Shown piece after piece: positions 54,654-64,000 of a stretch of DNA of 64,000 nt. Origin of the DNA: Vibrio aerogenes (GTDB lineage Bacteria > Pseudomonadota > Gammaproteobacteria > Enterobacterales > Vibrionaceae); NCBI RefSeq assembly GCF_024346755.1, contig NZ_AP024861.1, forward strand, positions 682,001 to 746,000, in the 5' to 3' direction. The translations under genes were made by a program, and so were the position numbers. Each line of letters opens with the position of its first letter. The first letter of the stretch is position 1. Below the pieces are notes generated by a model that saw only the letters and a program-made list of their open reading frames with translations, had not been told where the DNA came from and made no database searches.

Positions 54654-56533
54654 CGCAGCGTTTCAGATCGGCTTGGGTGACGTAATTTTCGCAGTGCTTT
54701 CGCCTCAATCTGACGAATACGCTCACGGGTAACGTCAAACTGTTTACCGACTTCTTCCAGCGTATGGTCCGTATTCATGTCAATACCAAAACGCATCCGT
54801 AAGACTTTTGCTTCACGCGGTGTCAAACCGGCAAGAACATCGCGGGTGGCGACTTTCAGGCTGGTTGATGTTGCGGACTCAATCGGTAGATCCAGCGTTG
54901 TATCTTCAATAAAATCACCCAGATGCGAATCTTCATCATCACCAATTGGGGTTTCCATTGAGATGGGCTCTTTAGCGATTTTGAGTACTTTACGGATTTT
55001 GTCTTCAGGCATCATCATTCGTTCTGCCAGCTCTTCCGGAAGGGGTTCACGGCCCATTTCCTGTAGCATTTGACGGGAGATACGATTCAGTTTGTTAATC
55101 GTTTCAATCATATGTACAGGAATACGGATTGTCCGTGCCTGATCGGCGATAGAACGGGTGATTGCCTGACGAATCCACCATGTTGCATAAGTTGAGAACT
55201 TATAACCACGGCGGTATTCAAATTTATCAACAGCTTTCATCAAGCCAATGTTTCCTTCCTGAATCAGATCCAGGAATTGTAATCCGCGATTGGTATATTT
55301 CTTCGCAATCGAAATAACCAAACGCAGGTTGGCTTCAACCATTTCTTTCTTCGCACGACGTGCTTTGGCTTCACCAATCGACATTCTGCGGCTGATATCT
55401 TTGATTCGGTTGACGGTCAGGGAAGTTTCTTCTTCAATCGCTTTCAGCTTTTGAATTGAGCGACGAATATCTTCTTCGCTATTCCGTATTTTATCCACAT
55501 AGGGCTTATCAGAAGCCAGTGCTTCATCGAGCCAGGCTTCATTTGATTCATTGCCGGTAAATAATGTGATAAACGTTTTCTTCGGCATTTTGCCGTATTC
55601 GACCACATGCTTCATGATCAGCCGTTCCTGTGTACGGACACGATCCATTGAACCACGAAGTGTATCGACCAGATGATCAAATTGTTTGGGTGTCAGACGG
55701 AATTCACGGAAGACGTCCAGAACCAACTCAGAGGCATCAGAGGCTTTTTGATTCGCATTACCAAACTCGTTGACAGCCAGTTGGTAATCCTGAAACTTGT
55801 TACGCAGCTCGCTGAATTTTTCAAGAGCAAGTTCCGGATCAATACCTGACTCATCCTCTTCTTCTTCATCATCAGATGAGCCTTCGCCTTCTTCATCCTC
55901 TTCTTCGTCTTCATCGCTGTCTTTGGCACTGGAATCGATGGGAATGTCTTCATCATCGAGATCTGCACCTGTCAGTTCTGAGCCGATATGTGTAGCGGTA
56001 GGAGCCGTAGTTTCATCTGCATCCGGGTCAACAAAGCCTGTGATCAGGTCGGTCAGGCGAAGTTCTTCTGCCTGAACTTTGTCAAATTGTTCCAGGATGT
56101 AAGGAATCGTTCCCGGATATTCAGCAACAGCACTTTGAACCTGGTTAATCCCTTCTTCAATGCGCTTTGCAATATCGATTTCCCCTTCACGGGTAAGAAG
56201 CTCAACTGTTCCCATTTCCCGCATATACATACGAACAGGATCAGTTGTACGACCAATTTCATTTTCTACACTTGATAAGGCTGCTGCGGCTGCTTCTGCG
56301 ACATCTTCATCAGTGATATTAGTGTCGTCATTCAGAGCGAGATCATCGGCATCCGGTGCTGTTTCAACAACTTTGATACCCATGTCATTAATCATCTGAA
56401 TAATGTCTTCTACCTGCTCCGAATCAACGATTTCTGCAGGTAGGTGGTCATTAACTTCAGCGTAGGTCAGATAACCTTGTTCTTTGCCTTTAAGAACAAG
56501 TTGTTTAAGCTGTGACTGCGGATTTTGATCCAT
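54635..56533 (-). CDS. rpoD: RNA polymerase sigma-70 factor
   Basis: The primary sigma factor, 632 residues. Region 1.1 is at the N-terminus. A long acidic non-conserved region follows (residues ~190-225, runs of Asp/Glu). Regions 2.3-2.4 read [20 protein letters not shown], and region 4.2 has [18 protein letters not shown]. The C-terminus is SFLDE. It is the last gene of the rpsU-yqeY-dnaG-rpoD macromolecular synthesis operon, about 100 nt after dnaG. The 3' flank holds duplicated copies of its last codons. Confidence 0.98.
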   Translation of the reverse strand: MDQNPQSQLKQLVLKGKEQGYLTYAEVNDHLPAEIVDSEQVEDIIQMINDMGIKVVETAPDADDLALNDDTNITDEDVAEAAAAALSSVENEIGRTTDPVRMYMREMGTVELLTREGEIDIAKRIEEGINQVQSAVAEYPGTIPYILEQFDKVQAEELRLTDLITGFVDPDADETTAPTATHIGSELTGADLDDEDIPIDSSAKDSDEDEEEDEEGEGSSDDEEEEDESGIDPELALEKFSELRNKFQDYQLAVNEFGNANQKASDASELVLDVFREFRLTPKQFDHLVDTLRGSMDRVRTQERLIMKHVVEYGKMPKKTFITLFTGNESNEAWLDEALASDKPYVDKIRNSEEDIRRSIQKLKAIEEETSLTVNRIKDISRRMSIGEAKARRAKKEMVEANLRLVISIAKKYTNRGLQFLDLIQEGNIGLMKAVDKFEYRRGYKFSTYATWWIRQAITRSIADQARTIRIPVHMIETINKLNRISRQMLQEMGREPLPEELAERMMMPEDKIRKVLKIAKEPISMETPIGDDEDSHLGDFIEDTTLDLPIESATSTSLKVATRDVLAGLTPREAKVLRMRFGIDMNTDHTLEEVGKQFDVTRERIRQIEAKALRKLRHPSRSETLRSFLDE

Positions 56534-56631
56534 AAACGGTATCCAACTTCATTTCTGGTGACGGAATTAGTATGCGAAATGCAAACCATGTATTATAACA
56601 AATTAATCATTTGTTGGCTAATAAAATAGGG

Positions 56632-58398
56632 TTACGCTTTTAAATCTAGCATCAGTGCCAGCAGCTCCCTTTTCTCATCGGTTGATAAACCGACACTTCT
56701 TTCTTTTGCCTGCAGATTTTCAATTTGTTTTTCAACGCACTGGGTAATGATTTTGTCCAGTGAGTCTAAAAAAATTTCTTCTTGGTTGTCTTCAACGAGA
56801 GGTATGTCCCAACTGGCAAGGCGTGAAAACATTGCTTCGTTTTGACTGCCCCGCCAATCTTCGAGTAATTGGCCTGTTGTTATATGAGGATAATTTCGGC
56901 ATTTTTCAAGTACCTCCACTAATAAACTTAATCCCGGAACATCGAGTGTTTCTATGCTTGAAAGATCTGGTACTCTTTGAGCATAGACCGGATTTTGAAG
57001 AAGCAAAGCAATAACTTCCCTCATTGGTGTTCGCTTCATTTCTTTGTGTGGCCTGAGTTGCTGTTTTTGTTCGCTTGAAGACTGTTTATTCAGGTGGCTT
57101 TGAATGGCTGCACTGCTGAGTCCTGTACGGAGAGAGAGCTCCTCCCACAGGTATAATTTTAAGGAGTTGTCGCGGACTGAATTAATCAGAGGTTCGGCCA
57201 TATGTACAACCCGGAAACGTCCTTCCCGGCTACTGTTATCGACAATCCGCTCCATCAGGCCGTGAAACAGAAAGTCAGAAAATGGGGTCGCCTGCTGTAA
57301 TTGCTGCTCAAAAGAAGCGGTCCCATGCTGGCGAATATATGAGTCTGGATCTTCCTGATCAGGTAAGAACATGAATTTGAGTGTTTTGTTCCCGTTCAGA
57401 TAAGGAAGAGCATTTTCCAGTGCCCGCCACGCGGCTTGCCGGCCAGCGTTATCACCATCGTAACAGCAGATGACGACATTCGTTTGTCTGAATAATATTT
57501 GCAGATGTTCGCCGGTTGTTGAGGTCCCTAAAGATGCGACAGAATAATCGATGCCATATTGTGCCAGTGCCACAACATCCATATAGCCTTCTGCGACCAG
57601 TATTTGTGGTGGTTCTCTGTGACTTTGTAAAACTTCGTAGAGTCCGTAGAGTTCTTTACCTTTATGAAATACAGGTGTTTCTGGTGAGTTCAGATATTTA
57701 GGTGTGCCATCGCCAATGACCCGGCCGCCAAAGCCGATAACTCGTCCCCGCCGATCTCTGATAGGAAACATAACCCGGCCACGGAAGCGATCATATCGGC
57801 GACCATTATCGTTTTCGATGAGCATTCCTGTTTCCGTCAGCATTTTTTCGCTGTCTTGTGACTTTGCAAAATGCTTTCTGACCAGATCCCACTCATCGGC
57901 AACATAACCGATACCAAACTTTTGAATGATCTCTTTAGAGAGTCCCCGATCTTTTAAATACTCGATGGCAATTTTGCCTGAACTTTTCTTGAGTTGCTGA
58001 AAATAGAAGACCGCGATTTGTTCGAGTAACTCATACTGGCTGCGTTTCTGTTGTTGATTGGCTTGCGGGCGTTGCTGTCCCTGAGATGCTGGCGTTTGCT
58101 CTCTGGGAACATCGATCCCCAGTAGTGAGGCAAGCTCTTCTATTGCTTCAACAAACTCAAGCCGCTCGTATTCCATCATAAAGTCGATGGCATTGCCGTG
58201 AGCACCACAGCCAAAACAATGGTAGAACTGTTTTTCCTGACTTACGCTGAATGATGGCGTTTTTTCATTGTGGAAAGGACAGCAGGCAGTATAATTTTTT
58301 CCCTTTTTTTTGAGTTTGACGCGCGCATCAATCACGTCGACTATATCCAGTCGTGCGAGAAGGTCATTAATAAAATTGCGGGGAATCAATCCAGCCAT
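56632..58398 (-). CDS. dnaG: DNA primase
   Basis: Synthesises RNA primers for replication. The 588-residue protein has the N-terminal CHC2 zinc finger (CCPFHNEKTPSFSVS, FYHCFGCGAHG), a TOPRIM domain (ILVAEGYMDVVAL, VICCYDGDNAGRQAA) and the C-terminal DnaB-binding domain. Length is close to E. coli (581). It is preceded by a terminator hairpin that probably lowers read-through from rpsU-yqeY. Confidence 0.97.
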   Translation of the reverse strand: MAGLIPRNFINDLLARLDIVDVIDARVKLKKKGKNYTACCPFHNEKTPSFSVSQEKQFYHCFGCGAHGNAIDFMMEYERLEFVEAIEELASLLGIDVPREQTPASQGQQRPQANQQQKRSQYELLEQIAVFYFQQLKKSSGKIAIEYLKDRGLSKEIIQKFGIGYVADEWDLVRKHFAKSQDSEKMLTETGMLIENDNGRRYDRFRGRVMFPIRDRRGRVIGFGGRVIGDGTPKYLNSPETPVFHKGKELYGLYEVLQSHREPPQILVAEGYMDVVALAQYGIDYSVASLGTSTTGEHLQILFRQTNVVICCYDGDNAGRQAAWRALENALPYLNGNKTLKFMFLPDQEDPDSYIRQHGTASFEQQLQQATPFSDFLFHGLMERIVDNSSREGRFRVVHMAEPLINSVRDNSLKLYLWEELSLRTGLSSAAIQSHLNKQSSSEQKQQLRPHKEMKRTPMREVIALLLQNPVYAQRVPDLSSIETLDVPGLSLLVEVLEKCRNYPHITTGQLLEDWRGSQNEAMFSRLASWDIPLVEDNQEEIFLDSLDKIITQCVEKQIENLQAKERSVGLSTDEKRELLALMLDLKA

Positions 58399-58426
58399 AG
58401 AACCTGGTTAAGTCTGTATGTCTATA

Positions 58427-58460
58427 CAAAAAGCCGTGTATTCTGGGAATAACACGGCTT
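58427..58460 (-). terminator. Internal terminator between yqeY and dnaG
   Basis: On the minus strand, stem AAGCCGTGTTATT / AATACACGGCTT followed by TTTT. Its position corresponds to the known attenuating terminator upstream of dnaG in the E. coli operon. Confidence 0.8.
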
Positions 58461-58479
58461 GAAATCGCAGGAGAGTGGG

Positions 58480-58923
58480 TTAAGCCAATTGACCTTTGAC
58501 CAGACCGCTGACTTTACCCATATCTGCACGACCCTGAATCTGTGGTTTCAGAATTGCCATCACTTGACCCATATCCTGCATGCCTGAAGCACCGGATTCG
58601 GCAATTGCGTGACTAACAAGCTGAGCCACTTCGTCATCAGTCAGAGGCTGAGGCATAAACTCTTCAAGAACAGTAATCTCGTAGTTCTCTGCATCTGCTA
58701 AATCCTGACGACCAGCTGATTCATACTGCGCGGCAGAATCGCGACGTTGTTTAACCATTTTTGTCAGCACAGCAACAATGTCTTCATCACCTAATGTGAT
58801 ATGTTCGTCGACTTCCCGTTGCTTGATTGCTGACAGAGCTAAACGAATTGTGCCAAGGCGCGGTTTGTCCTTGGCTTTCATCGCGAGTTTTTGCTCTTCT
58901 TTGAGTTGATCAATCAGAGCCAT
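58480..58923 (-). CDS. yqeY: GatB/YqeY domain protein
   Basis: A 147-residue protein with the YqeY fold: MALIDQLKEEQKLAMKAKDK at the start, RLGTIRLALSAIKQREVDE and QPLTDDEVAQLV. It is similar to the tRNA-binding tail domain of GatB. Its place between rpsU and dnaG is typical of Vibrio and Pseudomonas relatives. The role is not well defined; tRNA binding is inferred from fold. Confidence 0.93.
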   Translation of the reverse strand: MALIDQLKEEQKLAMKAKDKPRLGTIRLALSAIKQREVDEHITLGDEDIVAVLTKMVKQRRDSAAQYESAGRQDLADAENYEITVLEEFMPQPLTDDEVAQLVSHAIAESGASGMQDMGQVMAILKPQIQGRADMGKVSGLVKGQLA

Positions 58924-58950
58924 AACTCATTCCTTCTTAATAAGGAGTGA

Positions 58951-59166
58951 TTAGTACAAACGAACGCGACGTGCGTTTTCACGAGCCAGCTTCTTAGCGT
59001 GACGCTTTTGAGCTGCTGCTTTAGCACGTTTGCGAACAGTTGTTGGTTTTTCATAGTGCTCGCGACGACGCACTTCAGAAAGAATACCTGCTTTTTCGCA
59101 AGAGCGCTTAAAACGACGCAGAGCTACGTCAAATGGTTCGTTTTCACGTACTTTAACTACTGGCAT
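58951..59166 (-). CDS. rpsU: 30S ribosomal protein S21
   Basis: A 71-residue basic ribosomal protein ([39 protein letters not shown], ending ENARRVRLY), identical in pattern to E. coli S21. ATG 59166 is the correct start; the open frame to 59247 is leader sequence. It is the first gene of the macromolecular synthesis operon and is divergent from tsaD. Confidence 0.97.
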
Positions 59167-59390
59167 ATGCCTTTCACCTCGGGGGTTATTCGTTAAGGCT
59201 GGTGCTTCATTGACCGGAGTATCCCGGCTATTTACCAGCGCGATCAAAAATGGTGCGGAATTTTAATCCGAATGAAGTGAGTTTGTAAAGTACTTTATGG
59301 GTGAAAGGATGAACAAAATTTGTCTGTCCGGACAAGGCAAGGTAACATGGCGCCACTTTTGATGTCGGATTATAAAGCGTTCATTCAATT

Positions 59391-60410
59391 ATGCGTGTAC
59401 TAGGTATAGAAACTTCATGTGATGAGACGGGTGTTGCTATTTACGATGATGAGCAGGGATTACTTGCTCATCAATTGTATAGCCAGATAAAACTTCATGC
59501 CGATTATGGTGGCGTCGTGCCTGAACTGGCCTCGCGCGATCATGTAAAAAAAACGATTCCGCTCATTCAAAAGGCGATGTCTGACGCAAACTGCCGCCCG
59601 GAAGATTTTGATGGCGTCGCTTACACCGCGGGGCCCGGACTTGTCGGGGCCTTGCTTGTTGGAGCGACGATTGGTCGAAGCCTTGCTTACGCATGGGGGG
59701 TGCCGGCAGTCCCTGTTCACCATATGGAGGGGCATCTTTTGGCACCAATGCTTGAAGATACTCCCCCGGCTTTCCCGTTTATTGCTGTTCTTGTTTCGGG
59801 GGGGCATACCATGATGGTTGAAGTCCATAGTATCGGTGATTACCGGATTCTGGGTGAATCGATTGATGATGCAGCCGGAGAAGCCTTCGATAAAACAGCG
59901 AAACTGATGGGGCTGGATTATCCGGGAGGGCCTTTACTGGCAAAACTGGCTGAAAAAGGAACTCCCGGGCGTTTTCGCTTTCCCAGGCCGATGACAGATC
60001 GTCCGGGGCTCGATATGAGCTTCTCCGGGTTAAAGACATTTGCTGCCAATACGATTGCAGCGAATGGTAATGATGAACAGACTCAGGCTGATATTGCGTA
60101 TGCGTTTCAGGAAGCCGTTTGCGATACTTTGGTGATCAAGTGCAAACGGGCGCTACAGCAAAGCGGTCTGAAAAGAATTGTGATTGCTGGTGGTGTGAGT
60201 GCAAATCAGAGATTAAGACAGGATTTGGCTGAGCTTGCCCGTAAGGTCGGTGGCGATGTGTACTATCCCCGGACTGAGTTTTGTACCGATAATGGTGCGA
60301 TGATTGCGTATGCTGGCATGCAACGTCTTAAAAATAAGGAATTTTCAGATTTGAGTGTTCAGGCGACACCTCGCTGGCCCATTGATCAGTTGAACCCCGT
60401 TGGTCTCTGA
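59391..60410 (+). CDS. tsaD: tRNA N6-threonylcarbamoyladenosine synthase, catalytic subunit
   Basis: Transfers threonylcarbamoyl to A37 of ANN-decoding tRNAs. The 339-residue ASKHA-fold protein starts at [14 protein letters not shown] and has the metal-binding [11 protein letters not shown] (~residue 110), an active-site segment [12 protein letters not shown], and [10 protein letters not shown]. Its divergent position from rpsU is conserved in gammaproteobacteria. Confidence 0.97.
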   Translation: MRVLGIETSCDETGVAIYDDEQGLLAHQLYSQIKLHADYGGVVPELASRDHVKKTIPLIQKAMSDANCRPEDFDGVAYTAGPGLVGALLVGATIGRSLAYAWGVPAVPVHHMEGHLLAPMLEDTPPAFPFIAVLVSGGHTMMVEVHSIGDYRILGESIDDAAGEAFDKTAKLMGLDYPGGPLLAKLAEKGTPGRFRFPRPMTDRPGLDMSFSGLKTFAANTIAANGNDEQTQADIAYAFQEAVCDTLVIKCKRALQQSGLKRIVIAGGVSANQRLRQDLAELARKVGGDVYYPRTEFCTDNGAMIAYAGMQRLKNKEFSDLSVQATPRWPIDQLNPVGL

Positions 60411-60439
60411 TAAAACATCTGTAAATGAGGTATTTCCCG

Positions 60440-60471
60440 GAGCTGTCTATTTCAGGATAGCTCTTTTTTTT
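60440..60471 (+). terminator. tsaD: Terminator after tsaD
   Basis: Stem GAGCTGTC / GGATAGCTC (with a G-T pair) followed by eight T residues. It overlaps the 3' end of the convergent plsY gene. Confidence 0.8.
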
Positions 60472-61051
60472 CACCAACTTTTGGTTCAGTACCACTGAAC
60501 AAGCGTTTAATGTTGTGTTGGTGACGAAAAATAATCAGGCAGCACAGCATGGCAACCGGTAAGGTGTATTGAGGTTTAAACCACCATGTATACATAGGAG
60601 CGAGCAATGCTGCTGTTAATGCGGCCAGAGATGAATATCTGAAGAGAGCAATCGTGACCAGCCAGGTTCCCATAATGCAGCCAGTCAGATCTAATCCGAT
60701 AGGTGCAATTGCGCCTATGGCTGTTGCAACGCCTTTTCCGCCCTGAAAATGAAAGAATATCGGATAAATGTGTCCGAGACAGGCTGCAATAGCGATCACA
60801 CCCAGAAAAAAAGGTTCGATACCCAGAAAGTAACTCCCCCAGACAGGAATTGTGCCTTTGAGCATGTCACATAGTAAGACAATACAAGCCGCTTTCTTTC
60901 CGCCAATCCTCAGCACATTGGTTGCACCAGGATTATTGGATCCCGAATTTCTTGGATCAGGAATTTGGAATATACGGCATACAAGCACTGCACTCGATAT
61001 TGAGCCCAGTAAATAAGCCATCATAATAATTAGCAGCGTTATTGGTGTCAT
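60452..61051 (-). CDS. plsY: Acyl-phosphate glycerol-3-phosphate acyltransferase
   Basis: An inner-membrane enzyme of 199 residues with about five helices that makes lysophosphatidic acid. Conserved active-site loops are [40 protein letters not shown] and [11 protein letters not shown]. The divergent neighbour is folB, as in E. coli. Confidence 0.95.
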   Translation of the reverse strand: MTPITLLIIMMAYLLGSISSAVLVCRIFQIPDPRNSGSNNPGATNVLRIGGKKAACIVLLCDMLKGTIPVWGSYFLGIEPFFLGVIAIAACLGHIYPIFFHFQGGKGVATAIGAIAPIGLDLTGCIMGTWLVTIALFRYSSLAALTAALLAPMYTWWFKPQYTLPVAMLCCLIIFRHQHNIKRLFSGTEPKVGEKKELS

Positions 61052-61244
61052 ATGTCCTTTTAGTCAGTCGAATTCTGATGGATGAAACCATGGGCCTGAA
61101 AAGCCAATGCGGTGATGAAGAGAAATTTATATTAATTTCACATTTTAAAACAGATTAAGTATATGATATCTGACCTTGTAACACATGGTACGATGTTTTG
61201 TGCCATTTATATATCCAATATGTCAAAAAGGTAGTCAGAAACTA

Positions 61245-61598
61245 ATGGATAAAGTGTTTATCGAGCAGCTGGAAGTTGTAACAACGATTGGTGTTTACGA
61301 CTGGGAGCAAACCATCAAACAGAAACTGGTTTTCGATATTGAAATGGGACATGACAATATGGTCGCGGGCTTGAGTGATAATGTCCGGGATACGTTGGAT
61401 TATGCTCAGATCAGTGAATCGGTTATCGATTATGTTGAGCGGGGGAAGTTCCAGTTAGTTGAGCGGGTTGCAGAAGAAGTTGCGGCATTGATTATGTCTC
61501 GCTTTGCTGTCCCCTGGATTCGGATTCGTCTTGCAAAACCTGGTGCTGTTCCGGCTGCGAAGAGTGTGGGTGTCGTGATTGAGAGAGGGCATCAATGA
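61245..61598 (+). CDS. folB: Dihydroneopterin aldolase
   Basis: A folate-pathway enzyme of 117 residues. It starts MDKVFIEQLEVVTTIGVYDW, with the catalytic Glu in IGVYDWEQ and Lys in the C-terminal RLAKPGAVPAAKSVGV. The start is ATG 61245; an upstream in-frame ATG is in leader sequence. The folK start overlaps its stop by 4 nt. Confidence 0.95.
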   Translation: MDKVFIEQLEVVTTIGVYDWEQTIKQKLVFDIEMGHDNMVAGLSDNVRDTLDYAQISESVIDYVERGKFQLVERVAEEVAALIMSRFAVPWIRIRLAKPGAVPAAKSVGVVIERGHQ

Positions 61599-62089
61599 CC
61601 TCAGTTTATGTTGGCATTGGATCTAATATAGATAAGCATAAACATATTGAAGTCGCTGTTGGTGAGCTGTCTGGCCTTGGAGATTTGGTCAGGCAATCTA
61701 CAATTTATGAATCTCCTTCCCTTGGATTTCAGGGGGCTGAGTTTTTTAATTTAATTGTGGAAATCCAAACATCATTGACACTGGAAGTATTCACAAAATT
61801 TCTCAGGGATATTGAGATTCGCTGGGGAAGAGCCGTTGATGCCAAAAAGTATCAGGATCGGACATTAGATCTGGATATTATACTCTTTGGCGACATGATT
61901 CGGGACGCTTCTCCTCAGTTACCCAGAAAAGATATTTATCATTATCCATTTGTGATTCAGCCTTTGTACGAACTCTCACCGGAACTGATTATCCCAGGAG
62001 ATGGGCGTACAGTCAGAGAAATCTGGCTTCAGGCTGAAAATTTGGATGTATTAAGGGCGGTTCGTCCCTGGTTTTCAGTGAGTGAGTAA
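61595..62089 (+). CDS. folK: 2-amino-4-hydroxy-6-hydroxymethyldihydropteridine pyrophosphokinase
   Basis: Activates the pterin for dihydropteroate synthesis. The 164-residue protein has YVGIGSNIDKHKHIEVAVGE at the N-terminus, the family signature DRTLDLDIILFGD (~residue 90), and RKDIYHYPFVIQPLYEL. It lies in folB-folK, with uppP following within 6 nt. Confidence 0.95.
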   Translation: MTSVYVGIGSNIDKHKHIEVAVGELSGLGDLVRQSTIYESPSLGFQGAEFFNLIVEIQTSLTLEVFTKFLRDIEIRWGRAVDAKKYQDRTLDLDIILFGDMIRDASPQLPRKDIYHYPFVIQPLYELSPELIIPGDGRTVREIWLQAENLDVLRAVRPWFSVSE

Positions 62090-62095
62090 TTTTTG

Positions 62096-62899
62096 ATGAG
62101 TTATACAGAATCATTCTGGTTAGCCTTGATTCAGGGGCTAACAGAATTCTTACCAATTTCGAGTTCTGCCCATTTAATACTTCCGTCAGCATTGTTAGGT
62201 TGGGCCGATCAGGGGCTGGTTTTTGATGTTGCCGTTCATCTTGGAACATTAGCTGCTGTTGTGATTTATTTCCGTCACGAAGTCAGGCAATTGTTGTCAG
62301 CCTTTTTCCGTTCAGTTTTACAAAAGGATCGCAGTAAAGAAGCTAAACTAGCCTGGATGATTTTGATTGCCACCATTCCGGCCTGTTTCTTTGGTTTTTT
62401 CATGAAAGATTTTGTTGAGGTGTATTTGAGAAGTACGCTGGTGATCGCAACAACAACACTGGTCTTCGGTGGTCTGCTTTGGATTGTTGATAAGTATGCA
62501 ACCTTAAAGGACGATGAATATCAGATGACCTGGAAAAAATCATTGTTTGTCGGCCTTGCTCAGGCTCTTGCAATTATCCCGGGAACATCCCGTTCCGGGG
62601 CTACGATTACTGCTGCATTGTATCTGGGCTTTTCCCGTGAAGCAGCGGCACGTTTTTCTTTTTTGATGTCGATTCCTATCATATCGCTCGCCGCAGGGTA
62701 TCTGGGCTGGGGAGTTATCACCGGAAATCACGAGATTCACTTTGAATTTTTAATGACAGGGTTGCTGGTTTCTTTTGTGAGTGCATATTTTTGTATTCAT
62801 TTTTTTCTTAAACTTATCTCCCGGATGGGAATGACACCGTTTGTCATTTACAGACTATTATTGGGTTGTTTACTGATGGCTCATGTGTATTCAGGATAA
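62096..62899 (+). CDS. uppP: Undecaprenyl-diphosphatase (BacA type)
   Basis: An inner-membrane enzyme of 267 residues that regenerates undecaprenyl phosphate for cell-wall synthesis and gives basal bacitracin tolerance. Catalytic motifs are [15 protein letters not shown] near residue 16 and [20 protein letters not shown] near 165. About eight membrane helices are visible. ATG 62096 is preferred to the overlapping TTG at 62093. Confidence 0.96.
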   Translation: MSYTESFWLALIQGLTEFLPISSSAHLILPSALLGWADQGLVFDVAVHLGTLAAVVIYFRHEVRQLLSAFFRSVLQKDRSKEAKLAWMILIATIPACFFGFFMKDFVEVYLRSTLVIATTTLVFGGLLWIVDKYATLKDDEYQMTWKKSLFVGLAQALAIIPGTSRSGATITAALYLGFSREAAARFSFLMSIPIISLAAGYLGWGVITGNHEIHFEFLMTGLLVSFVSAYFCIHFFLKLISRMGMTPFVIYRLLLGCLLMAHVYSG

Positions 62900-62930
62900 T
62901 CCTGAGTGAAGGCATTCATGTGTGATATCA

Positions 62931-62980
62931 CCAAGTGACCTCAAGATGCGCCCTGAATCCTGCATTTTGAGGTCACTTGA
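62931..62980. repeat. Dispersed intergenic repeat, family A (copy 3, palindromic form)
   Basis: CCAAGTGACCTCAAGATGCG and, after a short loop, TGCATTTTGAGGTCACTTGA form a nearly perfect hairpin of about 17 pairs. Half of it matches the copies at 8945 and 39276. It lies between uppP and ftsB and could end uppP transcription. Confidence 0.85.
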
Positions 62981-63052
62981 GTATATAAGTGATTATGTAT
63001 TCCTTATGATACAGTGATATATTCTGAGTCTGATTCATCTGGTTAGAGTGTC

Positions 63053-63334
63053 ATGCGAATTTTTTCTTTAACATTACTTATATTATTGGCTTGGTTGCAG
63101 TATGCACTGTGGTCGGGAAAGAACGGAATATTCGATCTGCAGGAAATTTCCGGAGAAATTAAGACACAGGAAGCGGTGAATCAGCGCCTTCAGGTCAGAA
63201 ATAAGCAGATGTATGCCGAGATTAATGACTTGCGTCAGGGACTGGACGCGATAGAAGAGCGTGCAAGACATGAATTAGGCATGATTAAAGAAGGTGAAAC
63301 ATTTTACCGGATTGTTAATGAGGATACAGAGTAA
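63053..63334 (+). CDS. ftsB: Cell division protein FtsB
   Basis: A 93-residue bitopic divisome protein. One N-terminal membrane helix ([15 protein letters not shown]) is followed by a periplasmic leucine-zipper coiled coil and the family tail [20 protein letters not shown]. It joins FtsL and FtsQ. The stop codon abuts the ispD start, the usual ftsB-ispD arrangement. Confidence 0.96.
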   Translation: MRIFSLTLLILLAWLQYALWSGKNGIFDLQEISGEIKTQEAVNQRLQVRNKQMYAEINDLRQGLDAIEERARHELGMIKEGETFYRIVNEDTE

Positions 63335-64000
63335 ATGATAGCAGACCTCATTCCGGTTATTATTCCGGCAGCAGGAACCGGACGCCGGATGAAAGCAGAT
63401 ATACCCAAACAATATCTGAAAATTCATGGAAAAACAGTGTTAGAGCACACTGTCAGTCAATTGTTATCTCATCCGGCGACAGGGCAAATCATTGTTGCTG
63501 TCAGTGATGATGATCCATATTTTGAGCGCCTTACTGTGGCAGGACATCCTGAAGTTAAACGGGTTTCTGGTGGAAAAGAACGTTCAGATACTGTGCTGAA
63601 TGCCTTGGCTGCGTTACCAGAAAAATTACAGTCTGGCTGGGTTATGGTTCATGATGCAGCACGGCCTTGTGTCAGGCATGAGGATATATCCAGATTGGTT
63701 GACGGGATTTCTGAACAGGATTGTGGCGGCATTCTTGCTGTTCCGGTCCGGGATACAATGAAACGTTCGGTTCAGACCTGTCTTATTGAACATACTGTGG
63801 ATCGTGTCGGGTTATGGCACGCTTTGACGCCTCAGTTATTTCAGGTTCCGGCTCTATATGAAGCTCTTTCTCTGGCTAAAGCCAATGGCATTGTGGTAAC
63901 AGATGAATCATCAGCAATGGAATGGAAAGGGTATCACCCTAAATTGATTACCGGACACGCGGATAATATAAAAATTACTCAGCCAGAAGATTTGGCGTTA
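63335..64000 (+). CDS. ispD: 2-C-methyl-D-erythritol 4-phosphate cytidylyltransferase (3' end cut off by window)
   Basis: A non-mevalonate isoprenoid pathway enzyme. The frame opens at ATG 63335, right after ftsB, and runs off the window; 222 codons are visible out of about 235. Motifs are VIIPAAGTGRRMKADIPKQY, the RVSGGKERSDTVLNAL segment, VMVHDAARPCV, and TDESSAMEW near the end. The order ftsB-ispD is normal and ispF should follow. Confidence 0.96.
   Translation, partial: MIADLIPVIIPAAGTGRRMKADIPKQYLKIHGKTVLEHTVSQLLSHPATGQIIVAVSDDDPYFERLTVAGHPEVKRVSGGKERSDTVLNALAALPEKLQSGWVMVHDAARPCVRHEDISRLVDGISEQDCGGILAVPVRDTMKRSVQTCLIEHTVDRVGLWHALTPQLFQVPALYEALSLAKANGIVVTDESSAMEWKGYHPKLITGHADNIKITQPEDLAL

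Noticed and set aside
55797..56075. Serine-rich frame antisense to rpoD
   Set aside because: It is the mirror of the Asp/Glu-rich region of RpoD (GAT/GAA read in reverse) and is not an independent gene.

Overview
The window looks like about 64 kb of chromosome I from a Vibrio or close relative. The supporting evidence is gene content and order (hldE-glnE, parE-parC, pilA/B/C/D beside nadC and ampD, rpsU-yqeY-dnaG-rpoD, folB-folK-uppP), moderate GC, and Vibrio-type intergenic repeats. No species is named, because no search could be run.

Region 1 (1-33.9 kb) is mostly core housekeeping. It starts with the 3' part of eno, then cca, an SH3-domain envelope protein, a Pit phosphate transporter with its DUF47 partner, a CYTH/CHAD triphosphatase, a chemoreceptor, glnE, hldE and tolC. 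The block nudF-yqiB-cpdA-yqiA-parE-parC follows. Next is a leftward metallophore operon: ECF sigma factor, small zinc-type anti-sigma, bufferin precursor (DUF2282), MNIO maturase (DUF692), DUF2063 partner and DoxX. Then come yacG-zapD-coaE-pilD, pilC-pilB-pilA, nadC and ampD.

Region 2 (33.9-46.5 kb) is accessory and ends at a tRNA-Ile2(CAU) gene. It holds a hydrolase, an SDR oxidoreductase, a PhoD-like phosphatase, a secreted Cys-containing protein of unknown function, a siderophore-interacting reductase, a MOSC protein and a small secreted protein. It then becomes a mosaic: a 5'-truncated P2-type replication gene (gpA), a solitary integron-type cassette with its own attC-like site, phage-leader debris, a type VI secretion Hcp with two unknown upstream genes (possibly an effector/immunity pair), and an ORF made of 37-residue tandem repeats.

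Region 3 (46.5-64 kb) starts with a complete five-step histidine-utilisation cluster (hutG, hutF, hutC, hutH, hutU, hutI) carrying HutC-type operators. It continues with the macromolecular synthesis operon (rpsU, yqeY, dnaG, rpoD), tsaD, plsY, folB, folK, uppP, ftsB and the 5' part of ispD. In many vibrios eno lies directly before ftsB-ispD. Here they are at opposite ends of the window, which suggests a rearrangement in this lineage or in the reference lineages.

The most notable items are the lone cassette inside phage debris, the orphan hcp module, the 37-residue repeat ORF, the ECF-controlled bufferin operon with a readable promoter candidate, and an 18-bp repeat that expanded in frame within pilB.
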